Positions 27,898 to 38,100 of a DNA stretch of 64,000 nucleotides are shown in pieces; positions within the stretch are counted from its first letter, which is position 1, and each line of letters begins with the position of its first letter. Both the position numbers and the translations under genes were made by a program. Below the pieces are notes generated by a model. The model was not told the DNA's origin and did no database searches. It was given only the letters and a program-made list of their open reading frames with translations. The DNA is from UBA6016 sp041915365 (lineage in GTDB: Bacteria; Campylobacterota; Campylobacteria; Campylobacterales; UBA6016), in NCBI GenBank assembly GCA_041915365.1, contig JAYSBP010000008.1, forward strand, positions 46,534-110,533. The letters are read 5' to 3'.

Positions 27898-29223
27898 TCA
27901 ACCGAATAGGTCTCTGTAAATACCTTGTGCCCATGTTTTGTCTGCCATACCGGCTGTTGGAGATCTTTTTTCCATGAGTTGTACTCTGTCGAAGCCCCAA
28001 GTTTTATGTGCATCGTCAAATTTGTAGTATGCGTTGACTGAGATACCTTCCATAGGTTCGCCGTTTACAAGCGAGTAGCAGATTGTTTGCGGGGACTCCC
28101 ATTCTGAGTTTTTGCCGCTAAGTCTGGCCGCTATCATATTGGCTACTATTTTACCTTCCGTGTTTGCCGTATTACCGCTTTTTGAGAAAGGCATAGGTCT
28201 TGAGTCGCCAGCGATATAAATATCGTTTTCGCCCATTACTTTGTATGTTTTTTCGTCTATATTGCCCTCAAACGGATTTGCGCTTTTTTTGGCAACGCCT
28301 ATCGTTTCTAGTATTTTTGCACCTCTTACGCCGCTATAAAAAGATGCGTCTTCAAATTTGATGCTATCTAGTTCAGTGTCAACTGTTTTTTTAGAAAGGT
28401 CAATTTTTTTGATTTTGCTAGATGGCATATATTCGATAATATCGCCGTAAAGCTCTTTGAATGCCGCTTGGAATCCATCTTTTTTGATAGTGATGTCTGG
28501 ATTTGAATCCAAAAGAACAACTTTACCTTTTAGGTTATTTTTTTTGATATGCCAAGCCACAAGACAGGCTCTTTCGTATGGCCCAGGAAGACATCTATAG
28601 TTGCCGCCGGGAACTGTTTGGACGAATGTGCCGCCTTCGAAATTTTCTAGCTTTTGTTTTAGCTGTAGTGTTTCAGAACCAGGGATAAATGCCGCCGGAT
28701 ACTCTTGTTTGAGTCTTGCCGCAAGTTCTAGGTCATTACCGCAAAACGGAGTATAGTCGTAGTCTATACCTGTGGATAAAACCAAAATATCGTACGCTAC
28801 TTTACCTTCGCTTGTAAAAACCATTTTATTTTTTTTGTCAACATTGTAAACGGTTGCGTTGAGATAGTTGTAGTTGAATTTTGTAGCGGCTTGCGTGTAT
28901 GAGTGTGTAATAAACTCAAGATTTACAAGACCTGTTACATATAGATTGCTTATAAAACCAGACATAAACTCTCTATTTTTTTCTATCAACACCACATCCG
29001 CTGCAGGATTGAATTTTTTTACATATTTTGCTATCGTTAGACCTGAAGGCCCACCGCCGACAACAACAACTCTTTTACCTTTTGCTTTTGGAAGCGGTGC
29101 ATCAAAACTGTGACATGCAGGGCTAGTACCGTCTTTTTTGCCGCCGGATGCAAATGCGTTTGTAGCCAAACCAGCAGCCGCAAGGCCCGATAGCTTAAGC
29201 AGATCTCTTCTATCCAATCCCAT
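27898..29223 (-). CDS. soxF: Flavocytochrome c sulfide dehydrogenase flavoprotein (SoxF/FccB)
   Basis: 441 residues. Tat signal peptide (DRRDLLKLSGLAAAGLA, cleavage after about 25), FAD-binding motif VVVGGGPSGLTIAKYVKK, then DVVLIEKNREFMSGFI. Cysteines in PFCGN, YRCLPGPYERACL and TICYSL include candidates for the redox disulfide next to the flavin. The C-terminal FCSD-type domain (YSLVNGEPMEGISVNAYYKF) is present. It oxidises sulfide (or works as SoxF with SoxYZ) in the periplasm. No cytochrome subunit (fccA/soxE) is adjacent. Start ATG has GGAG upstream. Confidence 0.92.
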   Translation of the reverse strand: MGLDRRDLLKLSGLAAAGLATNAFASGGKKDGTSPACHSFDAPLPKAKGKRVVVVGGGPSGLTIAKYVKKFNPAADVVLIEKNREFMSGFISNLYVTGLVNLEFITHSYTQAATKFNYNYLNATVYNVDKKNKMVFTSEGKVAYDILVLSTGIDYDYTPFCGNDLELAARLKQEYPAAFIPGSETLQLKQKLENFEGGTFVQTVPGGNYRCLPGPYERACLVAWHIKKNNLKGKVVLLDSNPDITIKKDGFQAAFKELYGDIIEYMPSSKIKKIDLSKKTVDTELDSIKFEDASFYSGVRGAKILETIGVAKKSANPFEGNIDEKTYKVMGENDIYIAGDSRPMPFSKSGNTANTEGKIVANMIAARLSGKNSEWESPQTICYSLVNGEPMEGISVNAYYKFDDAHKTWGFDRVQLMEKRSPTAGMADKTWAQGIYRDLFG

Positions 29224-29552
29224 GAATACTCCTTGTTGAAAATAAGCGATTTTTATAATAACCGCATACTTTTTATGCTATTCCTGTATTGCTTAATGTA
29301 AAATTAACGTAAAGAAAAAATTATAAAATTTTGTTATTTGATTGTTGTATATTCAAATAAGTAATCATAATAATATTTTAAAATAAAAACTACTGCAAAG
29401 TATTTAAAATACAAATACAAAGAGAAATGTTATTTTTTTTAAAAAAGATTATTTACGACAAAAATAAATTTTAATTATGTAATATATATAAAAATTAAAT
29501 CATATTTTTTGATTTAAATTTATTAAAAAAGTTATCATAATAATTGATATTT
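29224..29552. other. AT-rich intergenic region between soxF and the ankyrin gene
   Basis: About 330 bases without a gene, strikingly AT-rich compared with its surroundings. It must hold the soxF promoter near its left end. It contains two copies of GT(A/T)ATCATAATAAT (29361-29374 and 29531-29544) and an inverted repeat at 29495-29517. No open frame with a ribosome site was found in it. Confidence 0.7.
29495..29517 (-). terminator. AT-rich hairpin downstream of the ankyrin gene
   Basis: TTAAATCA and TGATTTAA (perfect eight-base arms) enclose a seven-base loop. Read on the minus strand the stem is followed by TTTTTATAT, so it can serve as an intrinsic terminator about 35-55 bases after the ankyrin-gene stop. 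The AT-only stem is weak; a regulatory palindrome for soxF is the alternative. Confidence 0.4.
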
Positions 29553-31343
29553 TTATATTTTTAATAGCCACCCAAGCAGCTCCTTATCATCTATGCCATC
29601 CGATATGGCTAGTTCATAGGGCGTGCGATTTTGTTTGTTTTTGATTGTTTTGTTTGCCCCGTGCTCTATTAGGTATTTGATTGATTTTTTAAAAGTCTGC
29701 ATTGAGGTTATATATTGCTTTTGCATTAGCGCCGCTTTGTTGTAACCCACAAGCATCAAGATACTCTCCACGTCGTCGTATTTTGCGGTTTTTTTCTCAT
29801 TTCTCTCATTTTTTATCTTCTCAAGCTCTTTTTGTGTTGACGCATAATAAATAACAAACTGATGAAGAGGGGTATCTCCGTCTTTGTCTTGATTGTTTAG
29901 GTCTACTTTTTTGTCTACAAGCAGCCGCACTTTGTCAAAAAAATAATCATCCCCAGCCAAAAACTGTAGCGGCGAGTAACCGTTGTTGTTGGTGTGAATA
30001 TCAATCCCCATATCAAGCAATATTTTGAACGCTTCAAATGCATCTTTTCCAACATCTGTTAGCAGTAGGTCGTGGTAGCCTATCTTTCTTGGAGTGTTTA
30101 GCTCATCTTTGAACGCCTCAAAGAGATATTTGTACATCTGCAAATTTAGCGTGAGAAAATATTCTTTGCGCCCTATGTCTTTATTTGGCGAGGAGAGGGC
30201 AAACTCCAGTATATTTTTTTTACCGAAAAGCTCTTTGTGTATATCATATCCTATGGATGTCAAATACTCTAATGTTTTGATGTCGTTGTTTAGTACGGCA
30301 ATGGCGAGGGGGTGACGTTTGCCCGTTGGTGTTAGATTTGGCTTAAATCCAGCCCTGATAAGCTTCTTAGCTACATCTATTTGGGCACTATATATCGCTA
30401 GATAGAATGCGTCAAGTCCGTCCTCGTCCGTATAGTTGACATCGGCTCCCTTTTTGATGAGAATATCCACAGCTTCTATATTTTTTGCGCTTATGGCTCC
30501 AAATAGTGGACTCCAGTTGGTTTTTCGCATTCCGATAAAGTATTTTTTGTTTGGCTCCCCGTAGGTAAGGGCGAATGTAACAAACTCTTTTGGAAAACCT
30601 CTTTTGAATACTATATTGTCAAAACTATTTGCGTTGTCCATCGTTGTTTTATTAAGGTCCGCACCTTTTTTGATGAGAAGCTCCATGGTCTTTATGGATT
30701 CCTCTTTTTGCTGAGCTGATAGTTCATTGACATATAGCGGATAGACCCTCGTAAGTTCAGACAAAAAATTCACATAATCATCCCTCTCAAAAATACCGAC
30801 ATCCTCGGTATGTTCGACAAACTCTCTTAGCTCTTCATAAAGCCTATTTTTTAGGTATAGGTATGCAAGTTTGATATTTTTGTACTCTGTGGGCTTTAGC
30901 GCTTTTAAAAGCTCTTTTGAATAAAAGTCTTTTCTGTATACCGAGGCGTATACGTACGGATTGTTGCCATTACTTGCCGCAAATCTTGAGCTATAATGAT
31001 TTCTGTCGCAACCAATGGCGATAAGATATGAGACAAACTCCTCGCTAAAATGGTTTTGGACGGCGTCAAATAATATAGATTTTCCATCATAAAGCGTGTT
31101 TTTGTCTACGCCGTGTTCTAATAAAAATCTGGCCGATTTTTCTCTTTGTTTGTCGAACATTGCTATGGCTATCGGGAGTTTTCCGTTTTCGAGCGGCTTG
31201 TTGAAGTCTGTTTTGGCCTCGTAGAGCTTTTGCAAGGCGGCGACATTATTGGCAATAATTGCATTTTGCATCCTCGTATCATCCGCTCCAAAAATCGTAG
31301 ATACAAATAACAATACAAACGAAAATACTCTGATAACGCTCAT
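29553..31343 (-). CDS. Secreted ankyrin-repeat protein
   Basis: 596 residues: Sec signal peptide (MSVIRVFSFVLLFVSTIFG, then ADD) followed by ankyrin repeats over nearly the whole length. Clear repeats include LLEHGVDKNTLYDG, LIKKGADLNKTTMDN, NWSPLFGAISAKNIEAVDIL with ADVNYTDEDGLDAFYLAI, GDTPLHQFVIYYA and ANKTIKNKQNRTPYELAI. Likely a periplasmic protein-binding scaffold; partner unknown. A frame extends 20 codons further upstream, but the ATG at 31343 has GGGGAGAG upstream and starts the signal peptide. Divergent from the next gene with 30 bases between starts. Confidence 0.85.
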   Translation of the reverse strand: MSVIRVFSFVLLFVSTIFGADDTRMQNAIIANNVAALQKLYEAKTDFNKPLENGKLPIAIAMFDKQREKSARFLLEHGVDKNTLYDGKSILFDAVQNHFSEEFVSYLIAIGCDRNHYSSRFAASNGNNPYVYASVYRKDFYSKELLKALKPTEYKNIKLAYLYLKNRLYEELREFVEHTEDVGIFERDDYVNFLSELTRVYPLYVNELSAQQKEESIKTMELLIKKGADLNKTTMDNANSFDNIVFKRGFPKEFVTFALTYGEPNKKYFIGMRKTNWSPLFGAISAKNIEAVDILIKKGADVNYTDEDGLDAFYLAIYSAQIDVAKKLIRAGFKPNLTPTGKRHPLAIAVLNNDIKTLEYLTSIGYDIHKELFGKKNILEFALSSPNKDIGRKEYFLTLNLQMYKYLFEAFKDELNTPRKIGYHDLLLTDVGKDAFEAFKILLDMGIDIHTNNNGYSPLQFLAGDDYFFDKVRLLVDKKVDLNNQDKDGDTPLHQFVIYYASTQKELEKIKNERNEKKTAKYDDVESILMLVGYNKAALMQKQYITSMQTFKKSIKYLIEHGANKTIKNKQNRTPYELAISDGIDDKELLGWLLKI

Positions 31344-31373
31344 ATAAAAACTCTCCCCCAGACAATCATTTGA

Positions 31374-31982
31374 ATGGCTGTATATTTCAGCGAAAACCTG
31401 CATAATTATATAAAAAACTCTTTACTTGGCTGGAAAATCTTGGAGAAAATATGCGTTAACACCAAAAAATACATACTTTTTTGGATTTTTATGCTGCCTA
31501 TCGTGTTTTTGTTCGCCTATTTGATGACGTTTGCAGAGTTTGAGGGTGGAGAGATATTTTTGCCGCTCAATCTCACCGGTTTGTGGTTCTTTGTCATTGG
31601 CTTTTTTGGACTGCAAGAGCTTTATATGCAAATCAGATATATAAAGAAGTATTGCTTTTATTTCTTGGATGAAAAAGTGCGAATAGAGCTTGTGCTGGAT
31701 GATGAGATAGAGCGTGAGTATCTGATAGAGAGGGAAAATCTAGAATCTTTCAAAATAAGCTACGTAAGGACAATCGGCGTAAATACAAAACTTGTTTTTA
31801 CCCTCAAAAATAAAGAGATAATAAGTATTTCCGAGGATTTTGGAGATGATGAACGAGTGGTGACGGATGCGTTTTGGAAGCACTCTTTTTTTCCACTCTT
31901 TCGCCAAAATAACCAAATATCAAATAGTAAAAATATTTTTGCACTTTTCGCTATTTATATCACAAAATGGACAATAATATAG
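31374..31982 (+). CDS. Two-TM membrane protein of unknown function
   Basis: 202 residues, two adjacent membrane helices (about 33-53 and 66-84), then a cytoplasmic beta-rich domain (VRIELVLDDEIEREYLIER, TKLVFTLKNKEIISIS) that resembles membrane PH-type domains in strand pattern only. No recognised family. The ATG at 31374 lacks a ribosome site; a TTG at 31440, just before the first helix, is an alternative, so the start is uncertain. Shares a tiny divergent promoter gap with the ankyrin gene. Confidence 0.55.
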   Translation: MAVYFSENLHNYIKNSLLGWKILEKICVNTKKYILFWIFMLPIVFLFAYLMTFAEFEGGEIFLPLNLTGLWFFVIGFFGLQELYMQIRYIKKYCFYFLDEKVRIELVLDDEIEREYLIERENLESFKISYVRTIGVNTKLVFTLKNKEIISISEDFGDDERVVTDAFWKHSFFPLFRQNNQISNSKNIFALFAIYITKWTII

Positions 31983-31998
31983 ACATTTAAAATAAACC

Positions 31999-32060
31999 CA
32001 CAAAAATGCCACAAATGCCGTAAAATCAGTGCTTTTAATAAAGAAAATATGTTATACAAT
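31999..32060 (+). promoter_or_regulatory. Upstream region of the RTX gene, shared with the second T1SS operon
   Basis: Contains CAC-A-AAAATGCCAC-AA-AT-GCC (31999-32019), then GCCGTA-3-TCAG-1-GCTTT (32017-32035) and TAAAG-1-AAAT-1-TGTT-ATACAAT (32039-32060). The same ordered blocks occur at 50455-50527 before the MotA/TolQ-like gene. The last block holds the likely -10 element (TATACAAT), 53 bases before the RTX start. The upstream 10-mer may be an activator site. Confidence 0.6.
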
Positions 32061-32113
32061 ATAAGCAAAAATGTAATAATCTACCAAAAAACTCCAATAT
32101 TGGGGGGAGTCAA

Positions 32114-35100
32114 ATGGCATCAGCACCGGAAGTAAACTACGCTAAAGGCAATATAACCCTCAAGACACAGCCCAAGCAGGGCGAGAATATCAATCTTTTT
32201 TTACGCCCTGGTGACGAGGTAAATTTAGGTGTAGATATATCAAAAGCTCAGCTTCAAGTAGTCGGCACTGACGTTGTCGCCACTCTCCCAAACGGTGGAC
32301 AAATAACGTTCGTGTCAATGGGTATGATGGCGTTTGAAGACAACGCCCCTATAATCAAGCTCCCCAATGGCACAAAGATGGAAGTCGGGCAGGTGCTCGG
32401 TGCCATCCAAGATATTGTCCAAGCCCCAAGGGATGCGATACTGGTATCAGGCCCCGTAAAGTTGCCGGATGATGCGGACCCGTCAAAACAACAGACAAAA
32501 AGCAAAGCGCAAGATGCCCCAGTCAATGACTATAATGCGTACTATGTAGACCCACAGCCAAATATCAAGCCAAACGATGACGTAGCCGCAAAGGACAGTA
32601 GCGGTAAATATCTAAATGATTTTACTTCAAATCTTACGGATACCAGCTCTCATACAGAGGACCTGACAAAAAAATACTCGTCTACCGAGAGCCAAACAAA
32701 GACAAAAGACAATGTGGCAGACGTGTCTGCGGCGCTCTCTTTTGATATAGGCTTTTATCAGATAAAAAGCTCCGATACTACCGCCGCCGGTGTCACAACC
32801 GTCCTAGGCGGAACCGGAAGTTTACTTGGAAATGTAAGCAAATCGGCAAGTGCTCAGTTTCAGCCAGAGACGCTTGATTATAGAAATGACGCATTCAAGC
32901 AAGAAATAACGGCAGACAACCCCGCATTGGTAAATGAAACATATCTTACTAAGCTTGTAAGACTCAATGTCTCTCAGCCTGTCGGATTTGCCATTAGCGA
33001 TATAGTTATTACCGGGCTTTCAACGGGATTTCAGATACTTGATGCCGGCTTTCACTCTGCCAATTCGGTAGGGGGCGGCTGGAGCCTGAATGCCGAAAGT
33101 ACGGCTGGAGCTGGCGACGGGTTTAGCTCAATGCCGACGGATGGTGGCGAGGTGATAGAGTTTTATATACGCTATAGTCCTGGTTCTCCGAATTTAACGC
33201 TAAACTTTGACTATCTGATGAAGGTAAAGATTACGTCAACATTTGATGTGGACAATATACCTGTCGCTATGCAAGGAAGCGTGACCACGCCTGAGCTGAC
33301 ATCTCTTACGGTGTTTAAAGATCTTGGGGTTATAGTCAAAGATGTACAAAGCGAATCTGACTATACATACTATCCAGACAAATACCAAAGCGGTTTTGTG
33401 CTAGACACCACGCCAAACGAAAATATAGTATATACCGGCAAAAGCGACTCCACGGTAACGGGCGGCTTGTCCAGCGATACTATATATGGCAACATAGGCA
33501 ACGATACGTTGCTTGGCGGTAAGAGTGATAACGACACATTGAGCGGCGGAGCTGGGACAAATACTATTGACGGCGGAGATGGACGATGGGATACCGTTGA
33601 TTACTCTTATGTGGCAAAATATAGTGATGAATTTTTGTTTGCCGTAGGTTCCTCGGCAATTGACCCAGCAACGAATGCACCTTATGCCAATGATGCAAAA
33701 GGTGTAGTTGTTGATTTGCGAGCCGGAACTGGCACAGGCAAGACAGTTTATGATGCTACGGCTGTGAAAGAGACAGGGGAGGAAACAAGGACTATCAGCG
33801 ATACTATTACTAATATTGAGTATGTCATTGGCTCAAAGTATGACGATACTATCAGAGGAGATGCGGCAGATAACAAGCTAGTCGGCGGAGAGGGTAACGA
33901 TACGCTTGAGGGTAGAGGCGGCATGGACTGGCTCGACGGCGGAGCCGGAAATGACTGGCTCATAGGCTCAACTGATGACTATATGATAGATGGCGGCGAC
34001 AATACAGATACTGTTGATTTTGCAAATAATGGCAATGGAATAGAGGTAACCCTAAATAACTCGTCAAACGGTACGATAAAAAATATAGGCGCCTCTGCTG
34101 CAACCACAAAAGTAAAAAATGTTGAAAACGTAGCTGGCTCGCAGTATAAGGATATTATTGCGGGTGATGACTCAAACAATCTACTTATAGGTGGGTATGA
34201 TCACTCGGCAACGGCTACAACTATAAACGACGATACAATAAGCGGTGGAGCCGGGGCTGATACTATTGTCGGGGATGTGCGAGTTGATTCTGCCTTGGCT
34301 GGGACAATATACGGTGGCGATGACGTATTAAGTGGCGGCAATGATAACGATGCAATATACGGCGACTCTGCTCCGGTGTCTGGGGCAACTGTTATTAATG
34401 TTTCGGCAGACCAATCGGTTGAATACATACAAGATAAAGACACGAATGCTACACTCGCCACTATATATGGAGGGAACGACACACTATCTGGCGGCGCCGG
34501 CGATGATTATATTAACGGCGGCAGTGGATGGGATACGGTCGATTATAGTTCCTCTAGTGCAAAAGTTTCCGTAAATCTAAACACAAATACCGCAATAGGT
34601 GAGGGGATTGACCAGCTATTTAATATAGAAAATATCAAAGGCTCCTCATCTCTTCTCGGCGATACGCTGACCGGAAATTCTCTCGTAAATACAATTACTG
34701 GAAGCGGTGGCGGTGATACGCTAAGCGGTCTTGGCGGTAACGATACGCTTGACGGTAGGGGTGGCAGCGACTGGGTTGACTATAGTTATTCCAACGGCGT
34801 GACAGTTAATTTGGCTACGGAGAGCGGAGTTGTTTTTGGTGGAGGCGACACGGACAGGCTTATATCTATAGAAAATGTAATAGGCTCAAACCAAAGCGAC
34901 ACATTAACTGGTGTGCAGGGAATAGCAAATACGCTACTCGGCAGAGATGGAAATGATATCTTTTACGGCTATCTTGACGGTGATACTATTGACGGCGGCA
35001 GCGGTAGCGATACGGTAGATTATGCAAATATAACTTCAAAAGTCAATGTCACTCTGGGCGGTTCTAATAGTGATAGGCTAATCGATATTGAAAATATATT

Positions 35101-38100
35101 TTCCTCATCAAATGACGATACGCTGGTTGGCGACGGCAATAACAACATACTTGACGGTAGAGCCGGAAACGATACGCTAAACGGTGGAAGCGGAGCCGAT
35201 ACGCTGTACGGCGGAGACGGTAATGATACTCTAATAGGCGGCTCTGGTGCAGATACTTTGTATGGCGGAAATGGACAGGATACCGCAGACTATTCAGCGT
35301 CAAGCTCGATAACAGTCAATCTAGCGGCCGGAACGATAGCCGACGGTTTTGGCGCTACGGATACGGTAGATAGTATAGAGATAGTCAAGGGCTCTTTGTC
35401 TCAAGACGTAATGACTGGCTCAAATCTATCCGATACATTGATAGGTAGCGGCGGAAATGATACTTTTTTTGCAAGCGGCGGCGGAGATATATATTATGGC
35501 GGAGATTTTGGGATAACTGGAAGCACGGAAAAAGATAGGGTTGATTACTCAGGCTCAACAATCAACAATATTTATGCCGATTTGTCGACAAACTCCGTAT
35601 ACATTAGAGATGCTTCAAATGCCACGTTGAGCACGGATACGCTCTATAATATCGAAGAAGTATACGGTACTGACGGCAATGATACGATGAAGGGCGGGGT
35701 AGGGTACAACACACTTTATGGCGGCAGCGGAGACGATACTCTGACTGGAAATCTTGACGGTGATATGCTTGATGGTGCATCCGGAACAAATTTGGCCGAT
35801 TATTCCGCTAGAACGCAAAATTTAAGCGTAGATTTGACGCTCTCTTCAAAAAATATCTACGTCTCTGGGGCAACGCCTACTTCATCCAATTCCGACACCC
35901 TTGTTAACTTGCAAAATGTAAATACGGGAAGCGGCAACGACACAATCATTGGAAACAGCGGAAACAACGTAATAAAGGCAGGCTCTGGGGCGGATATATT
36001 ATATGGCGGTGACGGTGCTGATACGCTTTATGGGGAAGTTGGCGACGATACTTTCATAGGCGGTAAAGGTAACGATGTTTTTTACGGCGGTATGAATGCC
36101 TTCACAGATAGTGGCAACGATACGGCTGATTATACAAGTGCGCTTTTTGGCATTGATGCAAACCTCGATACCGGTGTGGTCACAGGCAACGCATCTACCG
36201 AAGGAACAGATGCCCTTTGCGGCATTGAAAACCTGACCGGCTCTTCTCTTGACGACACTATACGGGGCAAAGTCGGCGTTATAAATACACTAAATGGAGG
36301 CGGCGGCAACGATACCATATATGGTGGCCTCGATGGTGATTATATAGACGGCGGAACTGGTACGAATAGTATCGATTACTCATCTGAGACACCAAACATC
36401 AAAATAGACCTAAATAGCGCAAGAGCAAACTATATATCTTCGCCGACCGTATACGATACTCTTATCTCAATGCAAAATGCTACAGCCGGAAGCGGAGACG
36501 ACGTTCTCATTGGTAAAAGCTCTTCCGCCAATACGCTAAAAGGTGGCGCCGGAAATGATGCGCTGACTGGAAATTTTGATGGGGACAGCTTAATCGGAGA
36601 GGGCGACGTAGACACCATTAATTATGCCTCCCAAACAAATGCTCTAAGCGTAGACCTCAGTGCTCAAACCATCGCCGCTACAGCAAACTTGGCAAACAAA
36701 GATTATTTTGACATGGCAGAGGTAATAGTCACCGGCTCCGGTGCCGATACTTTCACTGTTAGCGCTTCAAATGACGACAAAGCCTTTACTATAGATGGTG
36801 GAATAGGGATAGATACTCTTGATTATGGAGCTATATCAGAGGCTATTACGCTTACTATGGCGGGAAGCGTTGATGCTACGGTTGTTGTTGGAAACGTAGA
36901 TGCAAACGACGATGTAATAAGAAATATAGAAAATATCAAAGGTTCAAAACTATCCGATACCATTACCGGTGATACTGGTGCCAATATACTCTGGGGTAAC
37001 GAAGGTGGCGACACTTTGAGCGGTGGGGCCGGAAACGACGTTATTTATGGTGGGGCGGACAACGACACGCTATATGGCGGTAGCGGTAGCGACTCTATAT
37101 ATGGAGACGCTGGAGACGATAGTATCGTCATTGCGGCCGAAGATATTGACGGTAGCTATGATAGATATGACGGCGGTACAGGTAGTGACACTATAGACTA
37201 TAGTATCCTGAGTCAAAATCTAACCGTTACCCTAAACGGCTCATCGGCAGGTTCGGCTACGACTTCAAGCTCCAATATAGGTTCCGACGCCATTTACAAT
37301 ATAGAAAACATAGTAGCCGGAAGCGGCGACGATGTCTTAAATGGAGACTCTCAGGCAAATACGCTTATCGGCAATGCCGGAAGCGACATTATAAAGGGAG
37401 GTGCAGGAGCCGACGTCTTGTATGGCGATGACATCGCAAATACATTGTCGGGTAATGATATCTTGGAGGGTGGCGACGGGGACGACACTATCTATGCCGG
37501 AGGTGGCAATGACACACTTAGAGGCGGTGCAGGCAATGACACATTCTATGGCGGCGCAGGTATCGATACGCTAGATTATACTACGGCCGGCGTTGCAATA
37601 ACAGCAAGCCTCAATACTTCTCTTATTACTGGAGAGGGCGCCGATATCGTTGATATAAGCTCGATAGAAATTTTAAGAAGCGGCAACGGCGCAGACGTAA
37701 TAAATATGGCGAATAGTGGTGTTCTCTCTACTATATATAGTGGCTCTGGCAATGATACGATAACTGGCGGTTCACAAGCAGACACGATATATGGCGAAGC
37801 TGGCAACGATACGATAAGGGGCGGACTTGGCGCCGACATACTTTCTGGCGGTGATGGCGACGACTTGTTTTATGGAAATATAGACGGCGATGTCATAACT
37901 GGCGGGGAAGCGTCTGAGAGTAATGGCGATACGATAGATTTCTCTGATGTGGCGACTGATTTGGCTATTGATATGGCAACTGGAACTGTCAATCTAATTG
38001 CCAGCACATTCTCTGAGATAGAAAATATAACAGGCGGTAGCGGCAATGATACGATATACGGCGATACATCCGCCAATACGCTAAGAGGCGGTAGTGGTAA

